Origin: Pseudomicrostroma phylloplanum
Lineage: Eukaryota; Basidiomycota; Exobasidiomycetes; Microstromatales
Direction of reading: 5' to 3'
Length of the DNA stretch: 64,000 bases
NCBI GenBank assembly: GCA_039545275.1
Contig: BCHS01000017.1
Location: forward strand, 372,001-436,000
The notes under the pieces: model-generated
Told to the model about the DNA's origin: nothing
Databases searched by the model: none
Seen by the model: only the letters and a program-made list of their open reading frames with translations
Position numbers and translations under genes: made by a program
Shown: positions 9,816-20,022 of the stretch, piece after piece
How positions within the stretch are numbered: position 1 is the stretch's first letter
How the letters are laid out: the number at the start of each line of letters is the position of its first letter

Positions 9816-11821
9816 TCATCCAGGCACCGAGTCAAATGGGCCAGGCTCTTCTGGATGCAAGGCCAAGACTTCCTGGCACTCTTTCTCCCATCGCGCTCGC
9901 ACACGAGCGAAAGCCTGTGGCCGCTGACGCTGTTGATAGCCCTGAGATTCTGTCACTGCCCAAGGGAGGGCCTCGAGCTCGAGCTGCGGGACATTCATGA
10001 CGTCCTCAAGTTCAGATGGGTCGGACTCGCTTATCCTGTTTGGATGTGCCCATACAGTGACCTGGAGAGGCTTTTTCCGAGGTTTCACTCGAAGATCTGA
10101 ATACAGCAACAGGCTTAGACCGGCGGAGGCGGCACTGGGGAGCACGGAGCCGCAGCGTCAGGGTGGTACAATAGACAATCAGAAGACAAACGCTCCCGTC
10201 AGGACTTACTCAGTCTCAAAACGGACCTCACCCTCAAGTTCCTTATCGAAGGAATTCTCCCAAGGCGCACTCCAAGTGCACTCTAAGCTTTCGAGAGCGG
10301 GCAAAGCTTCCGGATCCTCCAAAAGACTGAAGACCGGTGCGCTTGGTGCAGATTCTGGTTATGAAAAGGCGGCAAGGGGTAAGTTCCGAGCTACCCTCTC
10401 GATGCTACTTTTCGCTAAGCCTCACCCCATATTCGCAGCCTTCTGACATTGTTTAAGCCTTCGTGAGTCAGCCTGAGAGGCCTCTGGTATTGTCGTGCAG
10501 GAGGCCCAACCGTCAGCGAGTATAGCCGGTCGAGATGCGGGCCATGTTCTGAGCCGCAAACGGCCACCTGCAGGTAACTTGTCAACGCCAAAGAGAGCAC
10601 ATTGTGTGATTTCTCCATGACTACGCGAGACAAGAGTATCAGGATTCCCAAGGTCGGCTTCCCAGTGAGCACCTCGTCGCCGACTACTTTGCTCAGATCG
10701 AGTAAAAGTCGTCCGGTGGCCTCGGAGAAAATGAAGAGCAGAGCGTCATTCGAGCACTCATCCTGAGCGCCCTCAAGTGAGTCATCCGAATATTCATCCT
10801 GATTGCTCTCAGGTGAGTTGTTCGAACATTGGTCTCGACTGCTCTCGAGTGAGTTGTTCGAACATAGGTCTTCATCGCTCTCAGAGGAATTGTGTGAGTA
10901 TTCAATTTCCTCGCTCTGATGGGGCTGTCCCGGTGCAAAGTCGTCGTCGGCCTCGATTGTCTTGATGCCAAATTCCATATCCTCGAAAGCCACTCCGCGC
11001 TGGAAGCATTCCCACGGCTCAAAAAAGTTCCCACGGTCTTCTTTACTGCGCTCGTACACCATCGGATGGTCGAACCTATCGAAGGCATCGTACATCCGGA
11101 GAGGAGTGCTCGTGCTGTACTCGGGCGGCTTGTACGAGTCCTCCCTCCGGCGCGCTGCGTACAGAAATGTGTCAAGGCGCTGTTGTACCTCGTAAATTTT
11201 CAAGCGCCCCCCGCTTTGGCCATGCCGTGTCCCGTCAAAAGAAGGCTCGCGGCCGCCGTTAAGGCTGACTCTTCCACTCAAGACGATTAAGCCTAGGGTT
11301 TTGCACGCCTCTTGTATGATGGTATTGACCTCTGCAGCCATCCCGGATGTGGCCTCTGAGCCTTCGGCGGCGAAAAACCACCACGTGCCGACCTTCACGC
11401 CATGAGGCAATTTCGTAGGCTCGGTAATGGAAGATTTGATCGCTGTGCAGTCCTTATTCAGGGGCCAGGAATCTTGAACTTCCGCGTGACTTTCATCGGG
11501 CCCTATCCACAGAGTCTTCGTGTACGCAGCAAGTGACGGCTGGATCAAGAGCGCTCTGGCATATAGTAGGAGGTCAGATGGCTTAGTGAGCCGGACGTGT
11601 GCGTAGAGAAAAGGGTTCACGAGGTTGTACAGCGGCTTTGAGACCAATGCGAAGCTGTGCATCGTTTTGACGTCGATGGTGGGCGGTTCAAACTCATCGT
11701 TTGGGCTATGGCAGTATGCAATGCGGACGATGATGTTCAGAAGCTCGTCTGGCAGCGTGGCAGGAGTCACAATAGGAGGGATAGTGGTCAGGGGTGTCTG
11801 ACGACGTTTGCGCTTCACCAT
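9816..11821 (-). CDS. F-box-like array protein, copy 5, with 12-residue acidic repeats
   Basis: Exons 11821-10426, 10354-10210 and 10134-9816 join to 619 residues. I use the ATG at 11821 (MVKRKRRQT) because it matches the leader of the other copies; the frame is open to a farther ATG at 11866. The F-box-like motif is LPDELLNIIVRIAYC (about residues 23-37), followed by YAHVRLTKPSDLLLYARAL and TKTLWIGPDE. The variable middle holds four tandem 12-residue units of the type C-S-N-N-S-x-E-S-x-x-D-E, encoded by a 36 bp minisatellite. Exon 2 ends ...LESLECTWSAPWENSFD; exon 3 has LQVTVWAHPNR and RARWEKECQEVLALHPEE. Its last residues, through DSVPG, appear to be read from former intron-2-like sequence that precedes the dead exon 3 just downstream. 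Confidence 0.86.
10752..10910. repeat. 36 bp coding minisatellite in copy 5
   Basis: Tandem units start at 10752, 10788, 10824 and 10860, with a partial fifth from 10896. Each starts GAR(C/T)A on the plus strand and holds a GCTCTC core. On the coding strand they keep frame and give 12-residue Ser/Asn/Asp/Glu-rich units. Adjacent units differ at several positions, so the array is not brand-new. Confidence 0.85.
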
Positions 11822-12305
11822 TGTGGCGACAATGGTGGCGACAAGTAGGCTAGTCGAAGGACCCACTTCAGTACGATTGCAAGTTTCCGGATGAGCGGTA
11901 CTGCAGGACAGTCGTACAAGCTGAATGTAGAGATGGTATGGAATACAAGAAGTAGGAGGCTGAGGAAGTTGCTGCCGAGCTCTGTCTGCAGAACACTCAG
12001 GGGCCGGGGCCTCAATTCAGTGCCGGTACTGAGCACGGACCCACAGCGGACGCAATTAGGGGCACCCCTGTAGCTAGTGGCAACAATGTGAGGTAGGGAG
12101 CAGAAGGAGAGGGCGTCGAGAAAGGTAGTGTTGAAGCAGCTGAATTAACGAAGGGCCTACAAGCGGTGTCTAAACATGTCCTCTATCGGATTGGCTGGCC
12201 CGAAGAGAGGACGAGCTACCTTCGCAATCATTGGCACACTACAAAGCTGCCCTCTCAAGCTCCCTCGCTTCCGCTCCCTCCTTGCCGGCGATCAAAGACG
12301 TCTTC
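11822..12305. other. Spacer between copies 5 and 6; holds repeat block B, copy 2
   Basis: No gene is seen. The part from about 12155 onward, continuing into exon 3 of copy 6 as far as about 12400, is the intact-context partner of the block at 8850-9139. The rest (11822-12150) is the upstream region of copy 5. Confidence 0.55.
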
Positions 12306-14349
12306 TCACCGCTGCCAACGCTTCCTTTGTCCGCGTCGCTCTCGTAGCGGGGCGAGGATCTCCCTGCTCTCTTCTTCCCATTGCTCTCGGATATGTGCGA
12401 GTGCCCGTCCGCGCGAACGATGCTCTCGGCCCCTTCGAACCTCGAGACCAAGCGGCAAGCGCTTTATTTCGAGACGAGGATTGTCCTTGAGAGCCTCAGA
12501 TGCTTGGTAGTAGAAATCTCTTACCCTGCGACGATGAGCCATGACCGTCAGTCGGAAGGGCTTCTTGCGATGCGTCCCGATTCCGAGGCCCAACAGTCTT
12601 TCGATAGCAGACAAAGTACTGAAAGAGGCGGCCACGCGGAGCATCAGCCAAACGTTGAGTCAAATAAGCGGGACTGACTGATTACTTACTGAGTTTCGTG
12701 CCCAATCGATGCGAACTCCCTGGTATCGTCCTCGTCTGGGTGCACCCAAGGTGCGGTCCAAGTGCACTGGAGACTTTCAAGTGCAGGCAAAGCATTTGCT
12801 TCATCGATGGTTCGAGCAACCACCTCGTACGGCCCCGGACCTGGAAGCAGAGAGATCAGTCAGCATCAGACATGCAGAGCAAGATCTCGACGCTCAATTG
12901 GTGCTCACTCCACAATCGAAGTCTTCTGATACTAGCCAATCCTCCGTATCCGAAGAGCATGAGGCCTTCGCGTTCTTGTCCTGGCGGCCCCAGTGTCAAC
13001 AACTGCAATCGCTTGACCACCGGACCATATTCGTAACCCGAGACTATCTGCTGCATGTAGCTTGTCAGGGCCAGACAGACCACTTTAGGTGATCTGACAA
13101 GGATGACGCGGGCTAGAACCTGGAGCGCTCCCACACTCGGCTCGCCCAGAGCCACTTCTGCGTGCGTTATCTCAAGTAGGCTTAGACACCAGTCGCCGAT
13201 ATCGTCAGAGCTGAAGAGGACCTCGGGTTCGCTTGCCGATGCCTCTTCATCGCTGCCGAAGTCGCATTCTTCGGCAAAGTCGCGAGCTGTCGACGAGGAG
13301 TGCTTGTCTGATGAGTCGTCTCTGTCTGACGATTTGGAATCCTCTGACGAGTCAGAATCTTCCGAGGATTGGTACTCATTATAATCGCGGAACATGCCCA
13401 TAGAGTACTGTAGGTCACCCCCGACTTCGCCTTTGACAATGTCCCAGTCACTGGTAGCTGGATAGGGAGAGCTACGCATGTACACTATCGGGTGATCAAA
13501 CCGATCGAAAGCATCGTGCACTCGAAGGGGACTAGGTGCGCTACGAGTGATCGACGCAGCTTTGGAAAGGACGTTTGGATGAGCAACGGGCTTGTGGTCC
13601 CCTTGCTTCTGCAGACTCAATGTCTTGTCAAGAGGGGTGTGTGAGAGAGTTCGAGCCGAAGAAGCCGAATCCTGCCTCTTGCGCACTCCCTCGAGGAAGA
13701 CGTCCAATCGCTGTTGCACTTGATACACTCTGATCCGCCCTTCTGTCCAACCAAACTCCTTCCCGTCAAAGGAGACAGCTCCACCACAGCGTAGACTCAC
13801 TCCTCTCCCAAAGATTGGGTCTTCTGGGTCACCAACTGTTCGAGCCGCTTCGCGGATGACGTCTCTGGCTGCTTCGACGATCCATTGTTCGAGGCCGACA
13901 GGCGATCCCGGAGCAAAAGACCAGCAGGTACCAACTTCAACACCTATGGGCAACTTCTCAGGGTCAGTGATCGAAGACCTCATCCCCGTTCTCTCTGTGT
14001 TGAGAGGCCAGTGGTCTCGAGCTTCCATATGATCTTGATCCGGTCCCATCCACAGACTTTGTGTGAGCTTGGTCAAGTTGGGGCGAGTGGCCGCCGTTCG
14101 AGCGTATAAGACTAGATCAGAAGGCTTGGTGAGCCTAACGTGCGTATACAAAAGAGGAATTACGGAATTGTACAGTTGGCGTGAGACCAAAGCGATGCTG
14201 AGCGTGGTCCTATGGTCGATGTTGTCTGCAGTCCCAAGGCCCTGAGCCGTACTGTGACACGCCAGGTGCATGACTATGTCCAGCAATTCGGCAGGCAGAG
14301 TGACCGCCCGCGTGTCACAGCGTCTGCGCTTGCGACTGCGCTCTACCAT
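12306..14349 (-). CDS. F-box-like array protein, copy 6
   Basis: Exons 14349-12909, 12840-12690 and 12618-12306 join to 634 residues. The leader MVERSRKRRRC is followed by an F-box-like motif LPAELLDIVMHLACH (about residues 18-32), YTHVRLTKPSDLVLYART and TQSLWMGPDQDH. The variable middle is strongly serine/aspartate-rich (SSEDSDSSEDSKSSD and similar, roughly residues 350-390), a typical casein-kinase-2-like composition, though phosphorylation is only inferred. LRR-like strands end at RRLRLW. Exon 2 gives LESLQCTWTAPW; exon 3 gives TLSAIERLLGLG, KPFRLTVMAHRRR and IREQWEEESREILAP with a basic end. It is closest to copy 7: both share YARTAATRPxLTKLTQSLWMGPDQDH, so they look like a recent pair. 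Its 3' end exists a second time as an orphan fragment at 9049-9139. Confidence 0.87.
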
Positions 14350-14962
14350 GGTCTTGAAAGCGTATGAGGAGGCCGGGGTAACACGATGACGAGCACAAGG
14401 GGCGAGGAGGGCCGCTGGAACTGGGTAAGCACAGGAAGTAGTGGTGACGAGGAAGATAAGGATGGTGCACAGGTCGGGACGTTCGGCTGCTAAGCCTTGT
14501 ATGTACGGGTAGGCTCTAAGTCAGCAAAGGGGCTCAGGCAGCTGAGGAAGCACGACGAAGAGATGGTAATGAAGGCAAGGAATTCTGAGAGGCGGGCGAC
14601 GTCGGCACTGAGACTTCGATCCTCGATATGACCCCTTAATATTAAACCGCTCGGGAGCACGGACCCTTGATTTCGGCAAAAGAGGTCTAGCGCCAACGGC
14701 CCTGATAGGGGCTTCCGACCATATCGCGGTCAAGGTGACTGAAACCTCACAACGTCCTCTAGCAATAGACATACCCAGTGCAGGCCGGTTATAGACATAT
14801 CAGTGTCGCTCACCCTCATCATGGCGTTCTGCACGACACAATGGCTGCAAGGGCTCAAAATCGTCCTCAAATGTGTTTCTTTGTCTGAGACTTCTGGCAC
14901 CCATGTCCGCAGATACACAGGCAATATTGACGGAAGTGAGCCCTTCTATTCTCACACATTCC
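14350..14962. other. Spacer between copies 6 and 7
   Basis: A 613 bp stretch with the upstream region of copy 6 and the 3' flank of copy 7. Open frames here are short, overlap in both directions and carry no array motif. An AT-rich patch (CTTAATATTAAA) sits near 14636. I see no relic exon. Confidence 0.45.
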
Positions 14963-16959
14963 TCAGTCCGTGGTCAGGATCTCCCGACTCTCCGCCTCCC
15001 ATTGATTTCGAATACGTGCCAGAGCTAGTGTGCGCGTGCGAGGCTCGTAATTATCCTCATCCTCAAGCTCCTGGGGCAGGCGCTCGATCTTGAGCCGTGG
15101 ATGATGCCTGACTTCTCCGGATGCAAACCTTTCGAATTCGCGCACCCTTTCTTGATGTGCCCAGACCGTCAGCTTGAAGAGTTTCTTGCGAAGCTTCTTT
15201 TGTCCTCCCAATCCCAGCAACCGCTCGATGGCAGGAACAGTACTGACAGACACAGCCGTGCAGGGCGTTGGGCACATTAGCACATTGTGAGAGGAATTGG
15301 GCTTCTTCCACACTCACCCAGTCTCAGCCATGAACCCGAAGGGGCCCCTTCCGTTCTCAGAGGGATCCACCCAAGGTTCAGTCCAAGTGCAATCAACACT
15401 CTCGAGCGCCGGCAAAGCATTGTTTTCGTCTATTGACCAAGCGATCCCTTCGTGTGGCTCCGAACCTGGGGACAGAGAGAGCCAGTCAGCGTCACCCGTG
15501 TCAAATCATTTTGCACGCCAATCTCCTCCTCACCCCACAATCGAAGCCTTCTGACACTCGCGAGGCCTCGGTATCCGAAGCACATCATTCCCTGGTATCC
15601 TCGCCCTGGCGGCCCTAGCGCCATCAAGTGCAGTCGTTTGACCACCGGACCGTAATCTTGACCTGAAACCACCTTCTGCAAGTAACTCGTGAGAGCCAGG
15701 CAGACCAGTCTGGGTGATCTAGCCAGGATTATGCGTGCCAGAACCTGCAAAGCTCCTATAGTCGGCGCGCCTAAGTCCACTTCTGCATGAACCACATCGA
15801 AAAGGTCCAGAAACCACTCTCCAATGTGATCAGTGTCAATGAAGAGCTCAGGAGTAATGCGGAATGCATCTGAATTGCTATCGAGTTCGCAGTCTTCTGA
15901 CGACTGGCCATATTCCGAATTGTCGACATCATCTGATGATTGGCCTTCGTCCGAGGAGTTGCTGACTTCCGAGGAGGTAGAACCTTCCGACACCTGGCAT
16001 TCGTAAGGATTGTCCCTTATGATAATCGTGTATTCCAAGTCGCCCGTGACTGAGTCTTTGATAATGTCCCAGTCGTCTTTATACGCGGAGGAAGGGTCAT
16101 TGGTGCGATTGTACACCATCGGGTGATCGAAGTGATCGAAACTGTTGTGCGCTCGAAGCGGAGTCGTGGAGCTAGAGCCATGCGATGCAAACGCTGAAGG
16201 TAGGTTTGGTGAAGCAACGGCATTATGGGTGCACTGAGTGGACCGATCGCAAGAGTTGCAGTGAGTGGCATGGGGTGACGATCCCAAGTTCTGTCTCTTC
16301 CGCACTCCCTCGAGGAAGACGTCCAACACCTGTTGCACCTGATAGACTCTGACCCGGCTTTCATGTGGACTCAGCCGTCTGCCATCAGAAGAGAAAGATC
16401 CACCGCGATGCAAGCTCACCCCTCTTCCATGCAGGGGGTGTCCTGCCTTTCCCACTGTTCGGCAGGCTTCTCGAATAACGCTTCTGGCAGCTTCTGCGAT
16501 CCATTCTTCGGTGGCAAGGGGCACCCCGGCGGCAAAAGACCAGTAGGTCCCGACATCGACGCCGACGGGCAGTCTCAGAGGATCAGTGATGGAAGACTTC
16601 ATTTCCGTGCCGCTTATGCTCAAAGGCCAAGACGCTGGGGTTTCTTCGTGGTCTTGATCAGGCCCCATCCAGAGACTTTGTGTGAGCTTAGTCAAGTCGG
16701 GTCGAGTCGCCGCCGTTCGAGCATATAGCACCAGATCAGAAGGCTTGGTCAGTCTGACGTGAGTATAGAGGAGAGGATGTGAGAGGCGGTACAAGTGCTT
16801 TGATACTGAAGCTACGCTGAGCGTCGTCTTGAAGTCGATGGTCGCGAGTGAAGGACCCTCACTTGAGCCCTGGCAGGCAAAGTGTATGACGAGGTCCCAA
16901 AGCTCAGCCGGCAGAGTCTTATCAGGAGTCTCAGAGCGCTTTCGCTTGCGATGGATCAT
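14963..16959 (-). CDS. F-box-like array protein, copy 7
   Basis: Exons 16959-15534, 15465-15318 and 15242-14963 join to 617 residues. It has MIHRKRKR, then the F-box-like LPAELWDLVIHFACQG (about residues 16-31), YTHVRLTKPSDLVLYART, TQSLWMGPDQDH, and the MKSSITDP and REACRTVGK helices. The R-V-Y-Q-V-Q-Q-V-L-D-V-F-L-E-G-V-R segment is shared almost unchanged with copy 6. The middle insert is acidic and serine-rich (SSEVSNSSDEGQSSDD region). LRR-like strands end RRLRLWG. Exon 3 gives TVPAIERLLGLG, FKLTVWAHQER and RNQWEAESREILTTD. Sequence is more alike to copy 6 in exon 1 than in the inserts, suggesting recent duplication with quick change in the middle. Confidence 0.87.
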
Positions 16960-17288
16960 GGTGATGCTAGCGAGGCGGATGTCACACTCTGGCTAAGGAC
17001 GGGACAGAGGGAGACAAGAGAGATGATCAGAAAGGCAAGGAAGGTTTGTGAACCGGATATGATCGCTGCCGAGTCCTGTATGCAGACTCAGGCACGCAGG
17101 CATCAATGCTGGACCGACGTTTCTTCAATTAAGCGCCGCTGGTGAGCGGCACGCTCGTTCACTGGTACTGTACACGGTATCATTGCTCGTCGCCCACCGG
17201 TACGATCTGTCCCTCGCAAGACGTCGGCTGCCTCGAACATCTCTCTTGACACAGTGCCTTGTACCTCGCCATTACATGCTTCGTCTCT
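16960..17288. other. Spacer between copies 7 and 8
   Basis: A 329 bp stretch with no gene, relic exon or repeat that I can support. It holds the upstream region of copy 7. Confidence 0.45.
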
Positions 17289-19455
17289 TCACCACCAAAA
17301 TCCGTCATCCTCATCTTCCTCCGACCAGTCCGGGCTGTCTTCGCGGGACAAATGTGCACAGGAACAGATGGGATCCCTATCGAGCGCTTCACTTGGCTGG
17401 TGAACATGCTCCCCGTGTCCGCCGAACAACGCGCTGCTCTCCTGTTCCCATTGATGTCGAATCTGGACGAGGGTGCGTACGCGCGGACAGTATTCGCACA
17501 CACGTTCCGCAGAAAGCAGCTCCAGCTCCAAGAGTGGATGTTTCTTGACCCTTATCGGTGAACTCAACCAGAACTCCATGAATCTGTTAAACTTGACACG
17601 AACTTTCAGGTGGAAGGGCTTTGAGCGACGGGCTCCCTCTCTTCTCTCTGCACAGCCCAACAGCCTGGCTACGGCGGAATGAGTACTGCAGGACACGATA
17701 CTGAAACGTCAGTAGAGAGTAGGTGGTAAGTGCCGAGTCCCTCAGTAGCACTTACTCAAGCTCAGCCGGGAGTCCAATGTAGTTCAGAGAGTAGCGAGGG
17801 TCACTGGGATCCCCGCGCCTTGGGCTGTCTTCGTATTGACTCCACGTGCATTCCATGCTCTCCAGCGCAGGCAAGGCATTCGCTCCGTCTATGGCTCGAG
17901 CAACTTCTGGATTTGGAATGCTGTCTGGGAGCAGAATGCAAATGCGAGTAGGGTAAGCCTCGAATTAGAGTTCGAACGCGACTGTGTCCTCACCCCACAT
18001 TCGCAGCTTTTGGACACTGTGCAAGCCTTTGTGCTTGAGGCGCAGTGGAGTCTGCTCTTTTCTTCCGGGAGGTCCCAGTGTCAATAGCTGCAGCTTGTCG
18101 AGGGATGGACCGGCTTCGTGGCCAGAGACAGCCCTCTGTAGATAGCTTGTCAGGGCTAGTGACACCGTATTGGGCGACCTAGCTAAGATGATGCGGGCCA
18201 AAACTATGAGCGCTCCCAGCGATGGCTGCTTGCGTGAGCCTACCTCTCTGCCGACCAATTCTCCCAGGTTGAAGGAGCTCTTACCGCGATACGCTGTGCA
18301 GATGGAGACACGAGTGTGCTTCAGACCTTCAACCGATTCGCCATGGCTCTGTGGCCACAGTTCGAGCTCGTCGTCGTGATCGTAGATCTCAATTGTGTAG
18401 TCGGTGTCATCAGAAGCTATCTCGAGCTTGATGCGGTCCCAGGCGTCGTCTTGATAATCAGAGGGGCTGTTGATACACTCGAATACCATGGGATGATCAA
18501 AGCGATCAAAAGCATCATACCACCGGATGCGAGTACTTGAGGGGCGGTCAGGAGAGTTCGGTTCGGGAGGACTGCTTGGCGGAGTATTAGTGTTGATCCC
18601 CTGGGTGTAGAGGTCTTGACTCATGCGCACGCCAGCGAGAAAGGTGTCTAGACGCTGTTGTACCCAGTACAGTCTGGACAACCCTTCGTCCCGATCAAAC
18701 CGAACGTCACTTCTATTAAGAAAATGCCTCTCCCCGCTTTGCAAAGATCCGCCGCCGCCAAAGGTGGCGTTGCTATTTGTTCTGAGGCCCTCGGCAATGA
18801 CGTCTCCAGCGATTGCAAAGATCAGCTCTCGTTCGTCTGCGCTGGCATACTCGTCCATGCTAGAGTCTCCAGAAGAGCTACTGCATTCTTCTATCCAAGA
18901 ATTTTCAGCTTTGCCGAGAGCGAAACTCCTGCGAGCCCTCTCATCCATCCACTCTTCGTCCTCTGTGCAGGACTCCTCCTCGGTGCAAGACTCTTCCTCC
19001 GTACTGTGAACTTCCGCTGCTTTGTCCAGGCGATCTTTAAAATGGAAGTATGTACCGGCCTCAATGCCAATGGGCAGTTTCAGAGGGTCGGTGGTGGAAG
19101 GTTTCATCGCGGTGCCCGCTGCATTTAGAGGCCAGGTATCTCTGCCTTCTACATGCTCGTGATCCGGCCCAATCCAGAGGCTTCTTGTGTGTTGGGACAG
19201 ATAGGGCCTACTCGAGACTGTCCAAGCATAGAGCAGCAGATCAGATGGCTTCGTGAGTCTCACATGGGTGTAAATAAGAGGAATCATGAGGTAGTAGACC
19301 CTCTTCGAGACCAGGGCTAGGCTGAACGCCATCTTGAAGTCGATATCTGCTAGACCACTCTGGCTAGAGCTTTGACACGCCGAGCGTACTATGATATCCA
19401 AAAGCTCAACCGGAAGAGGGAGAGGAGACGTCTCATCGCGCTTGCGTTTGCCCAT
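17289..19455 (-). CDS. F-box-like array protein, copy 8 (longest)
   Basis: Exons 19455-17994, 17924-17756 and 17685-17289 join to 675 residues, the longest copy. MGKRKRDET is followed by the F-box-like LPVELLDIIVRSACQ (about residues 14-28), YTHVRLTKPSDLLLYAWTV and TRSLWIGPDHEH. It differs by having its acidic insert early, before the R-L-Y-W-V-Q-Q-R-L-D segment (about residues 145-210): two copies of E-E-E-S-C-T, then SSSSGDSSMDEYAS. A Pro/Ser-rich stretch (PPSSPPEPNSPDRPSS) precedes FDRFDHPMVF. Exon 2 gives LESMECTWSQYE; exon 3 gives SAVARLLGC, KPFHLKVRVKFNR and RHQWEQESSALFGG. It then has an extended tail rich in Asp/Glu ending in F-W-W. This copy shows that both the place and the content of the insert vary. 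Confidence 0.86.
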
Positions 19456-20022
19456 TGTGTTGACAGGTGAGCGGGCGCACCATTAGCAGCGACTTCGCAG
19501 GTGAGATGTGCTGCGACAAGTACGGTACAGGTAGTGGAGTGGTGGGGAAGACGTTGGTAGAGTAAGAAGCGGAAGAGGTCGCTGCCCTTTTCGTATCTGC
19601 ACGACAAACACCTCGACACACACCAAGGGGCCCCTCAATCTAGTGCCGTTCTTGAGCATACACCCACTTACGGAACGGGAGGAGTCGCGTCGAGCCCCGT
19701 TCCGATCTTCGCCTTAGTACCGTTCCGGGTATTCTAGTATGCTGTGCAGCCTTCCTTGTCCTTTCGAACACTACATTCGCTATCGCTTGCGCCGGTCAGG
19801 GTCTCGGGTCCGTAGGAGATATGAAGAAACGGATGGGTATATTCTTCGCGAACTCATCAGCAGGTCTGTGTCTCCCCACTACATAGTGCCAGCCACACAC
19901 CGGGATGTGCCTCTGGGCATACAGTTTGGGTTCTTCACGACATCGCCTCGTCCGCCTCTTCTCACGGGTATCGTTGTGGTGTACTTTTCAAAGACACCAA
20001 CATCCCCTCTGTCAATAACGAT
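19456..20022. other. Spacer between copies 8 and 9
   Basis: A 567 bp stretch; the upstream region of copy 8 and the 3' flank of copy 9. The plus-strand frame here is short, overlaps the end of copy 9 and has no recognisable content. Confidence 0.45.

Noticed and set aside
10752..10910. CRISPR-like array from regularly spaced repeats
   Set aside because: The units are contiguous with no spacers, in frame within a eukaryotic coding exon, and diverged.
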